DNA of 64,000 nt, from contig NC_062227.1 of NCBI RefSeq assembly GCF_902686445.1, positions 23,180,777-23,244,776 of the forward strand, given 5' to 3'. Below the pieces are notes generated by a model, which worked only from the letters and a program-made list of their open reading frames with translations, was not told where the DNA came from and searched no databases. Numbering within the stretch: the stretch's first letter is position 1; every line of letters begins with the position of its first letter. The position numbers and the translations under genes are program-made. Shown piece after piece: positions 23,078 through 33,844 of this stretch. This stretch comes from Sciurus carolinensis. Lineage: Eukaryota; Chordata; Mammalia; Rodentia; Sciuridae.

Positions 23078-25143
23078 GGCTCTAATCAGCATGTCTGAAG
23101 GCCAGGGTGTTCTCTCATGCCAGCTGCACTCTGGAATGGGCCTCTTGGATCTCCACCTAGAAGATGGTTCCCTATGCCCATCTCCAGGCTGAGCCTCTGG
23201 TTCTGACTCAGAGGGTGCCTGGGGTCAGCAATGTCATACAACTTATCCCCAGAGGCTATGGCCATGGCCAGGGCAGGATTTCCCCCACCTCAAAGAAGCT
23301 GCCTTCTGCTAACCTATGGGTAGTAGGGTCAACCCGTCATTTCTAGGGCGCATGAGCCTGAGCTCGGCGGCTGATGGAGGCAGGCTGCCATCAGTCTTTC
23401 CCAGCACTCCTGGCAGGACTACTACTTGTCTCTCAGTCCCCAAGTTCAGGGAGGAGCTAGGGCAAGGTGGCCTTTCAAGTCCAAGGAGGCCTCTGCACTG
23501 ATGCAGCGTGCTCCGAAGCAAAGCTGAGTGGCTGAGTAAAGCATCACCACTTCAATGCCTCTTCAGGTGTGGGGAGACAGGAACATGTGGGGCAACTCTT
23601 ACACCCGGTCAGGAGTATCACCGACGGGCTCTGAGTCTTTGAATGATAACAGGCACCAGTATTCCAGACAAGGAATGCCTTTCATGCAGTTTTTAGGCTG
23701 GTCTGATTTCAAGGCCACTCTCTGAGGCTACAGCGCTGGGTGCCTGTGGTAGTCAAGGTAACTCCTTCCTGACCAGGGCGTCCATCACTCCTTCCCAGTC
23801 TCACTGATCTGCGCTTCATTTTCCCTCATCCTATGATTGAGCTGCAAATTTGCTCTTGTCCATTTTGGAAAGGAGGCTACTTTGTGGACGAGCCCTGGGG
23901 TAAGACTGCCAAGGCCAGACTAGTCCCAAGACAGTGCTTCATTCTCAGTAAGGGAGAGAATGAAAGGGAAGAACGGAACGTGTATATGCCTTTGAAACAT
24001 CATTCTCCCAGGAAGCACCTGACAGAGTTGATCAGATACAGAAATTAAAACAGAGATGAGATAAACTGTCCAAGATCAAACAGCTAAATAGCCAAGTGGC
24101 AGCTGCTGGGACCTGGAAAGTTGACCCTGGAGACTGAACCCATCATCAGGAGCACAAGAGTTCAAGTCTTAAGTTCAAGTCCTGCTATGGTCCCTGGCAG
24201 GGGTGTGGCCTTTGGAAGCCCCTCACTCACCAGAAGGTCTGGTTCTTCCCTGTATGATGGAGCAGAGAAAAATCAGCCTTCTGGATTTGCCTGGTGGAAG
24301 CAAAAGGTCCAGTCTACCACTGACTGGACTGGCGAAACAAGGGGCTCCGATTCCAGTCTTTTCTACAGTAGGAACAAGGGCAGCTTTTAGAAATGTTCTT
24401 AATTGAGGCAGCTGTGGTAATTACACTTTCCCTCTATTACTTATATTAACATAGAGAGATAAAGGGCATCTTAATGTTGCTTTAATGAACCAAGAGGAAA
24501 CCTCCGTGGATTGCCAAGCACAGCGCTGGAGCCCTGGTTGTGGCTTTATCTCTGTTTACAGGGCCCAGCTGACTATTCTTGGCATCTGAGGGTCTGGGGC
24601 CTTCTCCACAAATAGCTGGAGGGGCCAGGAGTTTGTGCTGGCCTCTCTGCCCAGACGCAGCAACCAAGAGCAAGCAGTTGCTTCTGATGCCTCTCCGTCA
24701 TACGTAGTTACATTAACATTTCCTGTATTGCAGTTTGTACTTTATCCACGTGGGAATCTTCGGGGAGTAGAATTTCTTACCTCTGATATCCTTAGCTGCT
24801 GTATTTGGCATTCAGGTTGCTCTTAACTTTCACCATTCATTTTTATCTTATTTTTTCCCGTGTCATATCCTTGTGGGAGAAATAAAGAGCTATCCCCTCA
24901 GACAGGTGAGGAAACTGAGGCACGGAAAGGGTTTAGTTTCATTTCTGTTTGACCAGAGGCATCAGGGGACTGTGGAATACCGTTCCTTCTCTCTTCCAGA
25001 AAGAGACAGACAGTGGCATGCGTCACTGTCTTGTTCTTTTTCGTCACACTTGAGAAATGCCCAATGCAATTGAGTTCCCGAGGAATACTCCATGATGTAA
25101 ATGGTGTGTTTATTGCCATACAACTGGAGAGGGCCAAAGGGCT
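23078..25143. other. Mostly single-copy-looking DNA with MIR traces
   Basis: MIR-like words in antisense occur at about 24062-24140 (CTGTCCAAGATCAAACAGCT) and 24880-24935 (CAGGTGAGGAAACTGAGGCA). 24395-24480 has enhancer-like words (CAGCTGTGGTAATTACAC). No frame matches a known protein. Confidence 0.4.
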
Positions 25144-25154
25144 TGCACCATTTC

Positions 25155-25403
25155 ACCATTTCTTTCTTCCTTCCTTTCTTTCTTTCTTTTTTTTTTTTTT
25201 TTTTTCTGTATTAGGAATAGAACCCAGGTATGCTTAACCAGGGAGCTACCTCCTTATCCCTTTTTATATTTTATTTGAGACAGGGTCTTGCTAAGTTGCT
25301 TAAGGCCTTGCTAAATTGCTGAGGCTGACTTTGAACTAGCAATCCTCCTGCCTCAGACTCCCAAGCCCCTGGGATTACAGGCATGTGCCATTGAGCCCAG
25401 CTG
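25155..25403 (-). mobile_element. Composite B1/ID SINE
   Basis: The plus strand shows a poly-T tract, then GAATAGAACCCAGGTATGC, GAGACAGGGTCTTGCTAAG and GGGATTACAGGCATGTGCCA. The TSD GCACCATTTC lies at 25145-25154 and 25404-25413. It carries an internal near-duplication (TTGCTAAGTTGCTTAAGGCC then TTGCTAAATTGCTGAGG). Confidence 0.93.
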
Positions 25404-25413
25404 GCACCATTTC

Positions 25414-26139
25414 CCTTGTAGGAAAAGTTGAGGTTCAGTGGTTGTCCCCCACCCTTCCACTAGCACGTGGGACAATCAGATTAAAATGTCTCACTCAAGC
25501 CAGATCTTCTGTTTAGTGGGTTCCAGCTCAGCACTAGAACAGTAAAAATGAGCTGCAAGTTCAAGACAGAATCAGAGACAGGGACCTAGTGCCAGCCCAA
25601 GTGCCTTTTCCTTACAGCAGTCTCCCCAGCCCTTCCTAACAAGAGGGGGAGTGGAAGCTTTGGTCCCCTGACTGGGAAGGATTTGTCATAAGAGCAGTTA
25701 TCCAGGTTATTTGAGGCTGAGGTTCACCTACACTGCTGACCCAGATGTTTTCTGAAGGATGAGACCCTGCTGGGAGACAGCAGGGGCCCTGGGGCACTGG
25801 GGGCTGAAGTGAACTGGAAGGATCCAGAACTGGTCAGAAGGAAATGCAGAGGAGCATTTGCCTGTGTAAACCTTTGTCCTATGACTCATCTGCCTTTCTC
25901 TTCATGCTGCTAAGAAAAAGATTAACCCTCTGATTCCCACTGCAAAAACTGTGCAGGCAGGGCTGAAACTCCAAGGCCAGGGGTTTCCACACCTATTCCC
26001 AGGGCTGAGGGCCCCTGCAAAGGCAAAGGCTGAGCCCAACAGGAGCGGGGTCAGGAGGAGCGCCATGCTGTGAGTCACCAACCCGCTGTGGCAGGGAGAG
26101 CCCTCCTCACTCTGAGGCGTTTACTTCACCAGAAACAGA
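25414..26139. other. No gene recognised
   Basis: GC-richer sequence with no repeat or protein I can name. Confidence 0.4.
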
Positions 26140-26676
26140 GAAGACAGTGTTTTGTCTTATTGTGGCAAAATATACATGACATGAAATTTACTGTTGTGAT
26201 CATTTTTAGGTGTACAGTTCGGTGGCATTAAGTACGTTCATATTTTTATGCTACCATCACCACTACCCAGTCCCAGAACATTTTCCTCACCCCAAACTGA
26301 AACTCTGACCTTAAACACTAACCACCTAATCCCACCTGTCCCCAGCCCGGCAACCACTATTCTATTTACAACCTTTCTTCTTGAATTGGATCACTCCAAG
26401 AACCTCAGTGAAGGGGAAGCACAGTATTTGTCCCTCTGCAACTGACCCATTTGGTAAAATATTAAGATTCGTCCCGGTTGTGTGGCATGGGTCAGAATTT
26501 CCTTCCTTTATAAGGATGAATAAAATTCCATTCTATGGATACACAGCATTCTGTTTGTCCATTTATCTGATGAAGGTCATTTGGATTGTTTCCACTTCTG
26601 AGCTATTGTGAATAACACTGCAACGAAGGCAGGTATATAAGCACACACATCCCTATTTTCAGTGTCTCAAGGTGTA

Positions 26677-26854
26677 CAGTGATGAGCCACGCAATATTGT
26701 TTTTCAGTGTGCAATGCACTGTGTATGCAGTGATGGTGTCACATGATCTGTCACATGACATTATAGCTATCTTAGTTTGAGTAAGTACATTCTGTGACTT
26801 TTGCACAACAAAAATCACATAATGATGCATGTGTTATTAAGGAACACATGACTG
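26677..26854 (-). mobile_element. 178-bp Tigger-like non-autonomous DNA transposon
   Basis: It starts CAGTGATGAGCCACGC after a TA and ends ACACATGACTG; reversed, that end reads CAGTCATGTGTTCCTTAATA. The near-matching inverted CAGT-ATG ends and the internal GTAAGTACATTCTGTGAC, characteristic of a widespread mammalian pogo-group element, support the call. It is internally deleted and has no coding capacity. Confidence 0.65.
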
Positions 26855-28276
26855 CTGTATAGAGAAATATATAAACATCATATATTAACATACATTAATT
26901 GTCCATATTCATGAGCTTCCATGTGATATTTTCATACATGCTTAGAGCCTGCAAGGATCAAATCCAACCTCTTTTTTTCTCCCCTCTCCCCACACACCCT
27001 TCCCAGTCTCTAATAATCACTTATACTTTCAGGTTGACATTTTTTAGCTTCCACATGTGAGAAAGGACATGTGCTCTACTTGTCTTTCAATATCTGGCTT
27101 ATTTCACTTAACATAATGTCCTGAAGTTCCATCTATCTCTCTGCAAATGACAGGATTTCATTCTCCGTGGCTGAACAACACTGCATCGTGTGTGTGCACC
27201 ACGTTTTCTTCACCCCTGTGTTGATGTGCTTAGACTATTCTGTGTCTTTGCTGCTGTGAACAGTGCTGTAACCAACAGGAGAGTGAGGCATCTCTTTGGT
27301 ATGCTGGTTTCATTTCCACTGGATATATATGCCCAGAAGGGGGACTGCTGGATCATATGGTAGACCTATTTTTAGTTTCTCGAGGAATCTCCAAAATGTT
27401 CTCCATCATGCTGAGCTAATCTACATTCCCACCAACTGCGTGGAGGCGTTTCTTTTTCTCCATGTTAGTTGGGACTAGCATTTGTTTTTTGTTTTTGCTT
27501 CTATCGTTCTAAATGGGGTGTGTTGGGATTTCTTTACAGTTTTGATTCACATTTGCCTAATGGCTGACGATATTGAATATTTTTTTCATGTGTTTTTGGC
27601 CGTTTGTATTTCTTCTCTTGAAAAGTGTCTGTTCAGATCATTTCTGCATTTTGTACTGGATTTCTTGTGTCTTTGAAAGATTTTTGAGTGCCTCACATAT
27701 TCTGGAACCCTCTGTCAGATTAATATTTGGCAGGCGTTTTCACCCATTTTTTAGGTTGTCTTTTGCTTTATTGATTGTTTCCTTTGCTATGCAAAAACTT
27801 TTTAGTTTGATGTAATCCCATTTGTCAAATTTTGCTTTTGTTTCCTGTGCTTTTGGGGTCCTATCCAGAAAAATAATTGCCAATGCCAATTTCTTTGTTT
27901 CCACTATGTTTTCTTCTACTAGTTTCAGAGTTTCAGGTCTTGCGTTTAGATCTTTGATCCATCTTCAGTTGATATTTGTGCACAGCAAGAGATAGAGATC
28001 AAGTTTCAGTTTTCTGCATGTGTATATCCAATTTTCCCAGCACCTTTTATTGAAGAGGCTGTCCTTCTCCAGTGCATTTTATTGGCACCTTTGTCAGAAA
28101 TCACTAGATGGCGGGTTTATATCTGGCATGTCTACTCTATTCCGCTGGTCTTTGTGTCTGTTTTCATGCCAATACCATGCTGTCCTGTTTACTATGTCTC
28201 TGCAGAATGACTTAAAGTCAGGTATTGTAATGCCTCTAGCTTTGTTCTTTTTGACCAAGATTGCTTTTCCATTTGG

Positions 28277-28656
28277 TGTTATGGTTTAGATTTGAAATGT
28301 CCCCCCATTGACAATCTACTAAAAGCTTAGTTGCAAGCCTGTGGTGATACTGGAGGTGGTGCAACCTTTAGCAGATGGGCCCTGGTGGGCAGAAGTGAGG
28401 TCACCGGAGGCATATCTTTGAAGGGGATAGTGGGATCCTGGCTGCTTGCTTTCTTTTTACTTCCCAGCGACCATGAAGGGAACAGTCTTCCTCAACCAGG
28501 TGCTCCCAACATGATGTACTGTGTCACAAACCCCAAGGAATGGAACAAAGAGCCCATAGATTGAAACCTCTGAAACCAGGAGCCAAAATAAACCTTTCCT
28601 CCTTTTAAGTTGTTTATCTCAGGTATTTTATCACAGAAATGGGAAACTGGCTAACA
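28277..28656 (+). mobile_element. Solo MaLR-type LTR nested in L1
   Basis: TGTTATGGTTTAGATTTGAA to GGAAACTGGCTAACA, 380 bases, with AGCCAAAATAAACCTTTCCT as its poly(A)-signal region. L1 sequence resumes at the right (TTCTGCTTTCATATGAATTT). Candidate TSDs TTTGG and CCTGG differ at two positions. Confidence 0.85.
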
Positions 28657-29138
28657 CCTGGGTTTTCTTCTGCTTTCATATGAATTTCAGAAATTTTTTC
28701 CCTAGTTCTGCAAAGAATATCATTGGTATTTTAATAGGAGAGTATTCAATTTGTAGATAGCTTTGGATAACATGAACATGTTAACAATAGTCTTTCAAAC
28801 CATGAACATGGGTTTCTTTGCATCTCCATTCTTCTTTCTTTGCATCATCTTTCTATCTGTGCATCTTAAATTTCTTTTATCAGAATTTTGTAATTTTCCA
28901 TTGTACAGGTAACTTACTTGGTTAATTTTATTCCTAGATATTTCATTTATTAATTTTTTGTAGCTATTGTGAATGGTATTGTTTTCATAATTCCTTTCTC
29001 AGAAAATTGGTTATTGGTGTATGGAAAGGCTACTAATTTTTGTATGTTGACTTTATATCCTTTTACTTTACTGAATTTGTTATCAGTTCTAGAGTTCTTT
29101 TGATATAGTCTTTAGGTTTTTGTATGTATTGAATCATA

Positions 29139-29447
29139 TCATCTGACTTTCTCCTTTCCCATGTGTGTTCCTTTTATTTCTTTCTCTTGTCTAATTACTC
29201 TGGATAAAACATCCAATATTATATCAAACAAGAGCAGCGAGAATGAACAACTTTGTCTTGGTCCCGATCTCAGAGAAAATGACTTCAGATTTTCCCCATC
29301 CAAGATGGTGTTGATTGTGGGTTTCTCATACATAGCTTTTATTATATTGAGATGCCATCTGTCTGTGAGTAATTTGTTCAGGGTTTTTCTTAAGAAGAAA
29401 TATTGACTTTTACTAAATGCTTTTTCTGCATCAATTGAGATGATCAT
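29139..29447 (-). pseudogene. LINE-1 ORF2 reverse-transcriptase fragment
   Basis: A 102-codon minus frame reads MIISIDAEKAFSKSQ at its start, then KAMYEKPTINTIL and SLRSGPRQSC, then VIRQEKEIKG. These are RT landmarks of L1 ORF2: the first aspartate of the catalytic triad (IDAEKAF) and the SGTRQG-like motif, here with GTRQGC changed to GPRQSC. The frame is closed at both ends, so it is a relic of the surrounding L1. Confidence 0.85.
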
Positions 29448-30351
29448 ATCATTTTTATCCCTTCATTATGTTGGTATATTATGTATTACATTTATTGATT
29501 TGCATATGTTGAACAATCCATGTGTCCCTGGATGAAATCAACTTGTTCATGGTATATGATCTTTTGGATGAGCTGTTGAATTTAATTTGTCACTATTTCA
29601 AAGAGAATTTTTCATTTATGTTCATCAGGGATATTTGTCTGTAGTTTTCTTTTTGTTGTTGTATTCTTGACTGGTTTTAGAAAAGGTATGCTACACTCAT
29701 AGAATGATTTTGGAAGAATTATTTCCCTTTCAGTTCTTTGGAATAGTTTGAGGTGAATTAGCATTAGTTCTTTAATAGTTGGGTAAAATTTAGTGGTGAA
29801 GCCATGTAGTCCTGGGCTTTTCTTTGTTGTGAGACGTACAAATTTAAGCTCATTGCTAGTTATTGGTCACATAAGCTTTTTTATGACCTCATTTTTCAAT
29901 TTTTGAAGATAATATGTGTCCAGAAATTTGTCCAAATCTTCTAGGTTTTTGTAATTTGTGTAGCATTTAGTTTTTCATAGTTCTAGTGATCCTTTGTATT
30001 TCTGTAGTACTGCCTCCTTTTTAAATATATTTTTATATTACTTATTTGGGCCTTCTATCTCTTTTTCTTGATTAGTTTAGCTGTAGATTTTTTTGTTGTT
30101 GTTGTTGTTTTAAAATAACCATATGATTCATTGATCTTTTGTATTTTAAAAAATCTCTTATTTATTTCTGCTCTGTCCTTTGTAATACCTTTCCTTCTAC
30201 TAATTTTCAGATTGGTTTGTTCTTGTTTTTCTTTGTCTTTGAGATGCATTGTTGGGTTGTTTCTTCGAACTATTTATATTTTTATGTAGACACTCATTGC
30301 TACAATCTTGACTTTTAGTACTGCTCTGCTACATTCTACAGACTTCGGTAT

Positions 30352-30759
30352 TGTATTGATCAGCTTTGTGTCACTGTGACCAAAATACTGCACAAGAACA
30401 ACTTCAAAGGAGGGAAAGTGTATTGGCCCATGGTGGGCTGACTCTATTGCTCTGGGTGGGCCTGAGGTGAGTCAGAACATCATAGCAGAAGGGCTCGGCA
30501 GAGAGAAGTTGCTCAGGACATGACCACTGGCAAGCAGAGAGAGGGATGGGGGAAGAGGTCACAGGGAAGATGAACCCTTCCGGGGCATGCCCTCAGTGAC
30601 CCACCTCCCCGAGTCACAGCCTATCTGTCTGCCGTTACCACCCAAGTCCATTCAAAGGAGGATGGACTGATTAGGTTACAGCTCTCATGATCCAATCATC
30701 CTTCCTATGACTATCCGTGCATTAACACAGTGGGCACACTCCATATTGAAACCATAACA
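30352..30759 (-). mobile_element. Solo MaLR-type LTR nested in L1, antisense
   Basis: Plus-strand text runs TGTATTGATCAGCTTTGTG to GAAACCATAACA, the reverse complement of the same LTR family as at 28277 and 17931. L1 is continuous across the insertion (GACTTCGGTAT and GGCAAGTTGTGTTTCC). GGTAT/GGCAA may be a diverged TSD. Confidence 0.85.
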
Positions 30760-32351
30760 GGCAAGTTGTGTTTCCATTTCATTTGTTTTGAAAAATTTTG
30801 AAACATCTTGCTCTTTCTCAATGACACACAGTTGGCTCAAAATTGTGTCCTTCTGTCTCCATGCATTTGTATATTTTCTAAACTTTTCTTCTGTAGTTGC
30901 CTTCTAGTTTTATTCCATTGTGATTGAAAAAATATGGGATATGATTTCAATTTGTTAAGATTTGCTTTATGGCCTAATATATGTTCTATTCTAAAGAAAA
31001 CTGTACACTGATGAAAAGAATGTGCATTGGATGGAGTGATCTGTAAATGTCTCTACGTCCATTTGATCTATAGTGTAGTTTAACTCTGTCTCCTTGCTTT
31101 ATTGTTTTGTTTTGTTTTTGTTTTTGTTTTTGGTAGGCAATCTGCCCATTTATGAAAGTGGGGTGTTGAAAACCCCACCATTACTGTATTTAAGCCTATT
31201 ACTCCCTATAAGTCTAATAGTGTGCGTTCAATAAAATTGGTTGCTCTGACATTGGGTTTATGTATATTTACTATAATTCTTTTTGACTTGATCCCTTGAC
31301 CTTATTTATCTTTTATTACAGTTTTTATCCTAAAATCTCTTTTGTGACATGTAAGTATAGACACGCCTGTTTGCTTTAGGTTTCCATTTTTTTGAAATAT
31401 TTTCCTTTCTTGTTGGGAAATTTTTTTTTAATCCATTAAGCCAGCCATATATTTTAATTGCAGAGTTTATTCTGAATACATTCAAGGTACAATTGATAGG
31501 TTAAAACTTATTCCTGTCATTTTTATTTTCTTCTAGTTGTTTTGAATATTCTTAGTTCTTTTCTTCCTATCTTGTTCATCTTTGTGGTTTGATGGTTTAC
31601 TGCTTGATAATGTTTGATTCTTCCTTAGTTACTCTTGTAATGGAATGTTATGCATTCACAGGCTTTCATGAGGGTAGTTATCAATCTTTCACTTGTGGGT
31701 GTAAGATTTCCTTAAGCATCTTTTGTAAGGTTCTGGAGTTCATGTATTCCTCCAGTTTTTGCTTGTTTTGGAAGGATGTTATTCCTCCATTTCTGAAGGA
31801 TAGCCTTGCTGAATATAACATTATTTGTTGGCAGTTATTTTGTTTTAGGACTTGCAATATATCATTCCATTCCCTCCTGACCTGTAGGTATTTTTCTAAG
31901 ATATCTGACGGTCAAATGGGGATGTCCTTAAATGTGACTTGGCACTTTTCTCCTGCAGATTTATGAAATTTTTCTTTGTCTTAAACTTTTGACTATTATG
32001 TGTCATGGTAAAGATTTTCTTTGGTTATGTGTAGTTGGGTTCCTATAAATCTCCTATACATAGATGTCCATAACTTTCCCAGAAGTAGGAAGTTTTCTGA
32101 TATTATTCCTTGAAATAGACTTTCTATGTCCTTAATTTATTCTACTTGCCTTTAGATATTCTTAAAATATGAATTTTTTAAAAAAATGGTGCCTGTTTGG
32201 TTTTTAATGCTCTCTTCATTCTTACCTACTTTTCATTTCTCTTTTGTCTGACTGGGCTATTTCCAAGTACCTGTGTTCAGGTTCAGATATTCTTTTTCTT
32301 CGCTTCATCTAGTCTGTTGTTAAAGCTATCAACTATATTTTTTTATTTGAC

Positions 32352-32567
32352 TTATTGAGCTCTCTCTTCATTTCCAAGGTTTTTGCTTGTTTTTTCTTCA
32401 AAATCTGTCTGCATGCTGAATTTCTCATTCATAATCTGCACTGTCTTCTGAATTTCATTTAACTGTTTATCTGTATTCTCTTGGTTCTCACTGAGTGTTT
32501 TACTAATTATTCTTTTAATTCTTCCTTTTTTGTTTTTGGTGGTACTAGAGATTGAACCCATGGGCAC
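32352..32567 (-). pseudogene. LINE-1 ORF1 coiled-coil fragment
   Basis: A 71-codon frame rich in K, E, N and Q (NQENTDKQLNEIQKTVQIMN) matches the coiled-coil region expected of L1 ORF1, and lies in the right position between ORF2 and 5' UTR sequence. Its N-terminal end runs into the SINE at 32523, so those first residues are not L1. Confidence 0.55.
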
Positions 32568-32747
32568 TCTACCACTGAGTTACAGTTCCATTTACTTATT
32601 TATTCATTCATTTATTTGTTTGTTTGTTTATCTTTTTTGGAAACAGGGTCTCACTAAGTTTCTGAGGCTTTTCTCAAACTTGCCATCCTCCTGCCTCAGC
32701 TTCCTAAATTGCTAGGATTAGGGGCATGTACCATCATGCCTCTCATT
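32523..32747 (-). mobile_element. Composite B1/ID SINE in L1
   Basis: GATTGAACCCATGGGCACTC, then TACCACTGAGTTACAG and GAAACAGGGTCTCACTAAG, then GGCATGTACCATCATGCC form the reverse-strand composite SINE. TTTAATTCTT-like words flank it. A TTTA/TTTG simple repeat sits in its linker. Confidence 0.85.
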
Positions 32748-33339
32748 ATTTAAAATTCTTTATCAGGCATTTCGTCCATTTCAATTTCTTGGGGATCCGT
32801 TTCTTGAGAATTATTATGTTTTCTTGGGTTTGTCATATTACCTTTTCTCTATATGTTTTCCATATATCTCCTATATTGACATCTGATGGATTAGTTACCT
32901 CACAATACTTTTATGAGGTGACCTTCTTCAGAAGCAGCTTTTTCCTGAAGGCGTGCCTTGGGGTGATGTTCTGTTTTTCAGTGTTTGGCTTCGTTTATAT
33001 TGGGGTTCCATAGTGTTGTCCCCTTTAGTTTATTTGGCTGTGATTACCATGGAGAACTCAAACCCAGTATTTCTGTGGACTTCGCAAGGGTGGGGAGACT
33101 TTAGGCAGGTGTGGTGCAGACAGAAGTGGCTATGAAGGGCTAACTTTATGGATACTTTTACAGTGGGAGTGTTGGCCACCATCAGGCAATGGGGGTGTCC
33201 TCTGGACAGATGATGCTAATTTTGTTCCTAACAAGGGAACTTTGGAAGCCCCCACAGTGGTGAGGGTCCTGATCTCACATTTTTAAAAGGCTTGTTCTCT
33301 GATCAGTCAGTGGTATAGGCCAGATGATTCACCAGGAGA

Positions 33340-33842
33340 GTCAACTGTGGGAAATGCAGTGCCCCCTCTTGGGTTTACACCCAGGTGTGATGGAACAGGG
33401 TTAAGGACATGAAGAATAAGCTATTTGGCAGCCATAGATGACCTTGGTGCATCTTCTGTGAGAAGGACAGGAAAAGTGAGCCACTGGGCAATGTTATATA
33501 ATAGTTAGGGCTTTGTCTCACATTCCTGGCATGGAACTTCTAAAACGGTTAGAATTTCCAGATAGAAGCATCTTTATTATTCATGAGCCTTATGGATCAC
33601 TCCTGAGTTTATGCTAATGAGGTAACTCCTGGGGGGCCCTTAGATAGCTTTAGGATGGGGGCTGGATATCAGAAAGATGAGTCACATACAGAGAAGGCTG
33701 GGACTTTGTATCAACCTGACCTCCTGACCTCTGGCGAAGGGCAGGAACTGTGTATAAGAGTTCACTCCTGAGGCCAACAGTCTAGTCAGTCATGCCCACA
33801 TCATGTAACCCCAATAAAAACTCTGGACACTAAAGCTCAATG
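33340..33842 (+). mobile_element. Probable ERV LTR of the ERVL class
   Basis: CTTATGGATCACTCCTGAGT, ATGCTAATGAGGTAACTCC, GGAACTGTGTATAAGAGTTC and CAGTCATGCCCACATCATG, then CCCCAATAAAAACTCTGGAC are typical late-LTR features, with a TATA-like box and an AATAAA signal. I cannot assign the exact family. It lies between two L1 blocks. Confidence 0.55.
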
Positions 33843-33844
33843 AG

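Larger units (their letters stand above)
26140..33330 (-). mobile_element. Old LINE-1 (near full length or several fragments) with nested insertions
   Basis: Plus strand is antisense L1. It begins with an ancient 3' end (GTGTACAGTTCGGTGGCATT). It continues through ORF2 C-terminus (27.0-28.3 kb), reverse transcriptase (28.66-30.3 kb), endonuclease (30.8-31.4 kb), ORF1-proximal sequence (31.5-32.8 kb) and a 5' UTR-like end (32.8-33.3 kb). It is interrupted by a DNA transposon (26677-26854), two LTRs (28277-28656 plus; 30352-30759 minus) and a SINE (32523-32747). The 26.1-26.9 kb part could be a separate, older L1. Confidence 0.85.
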
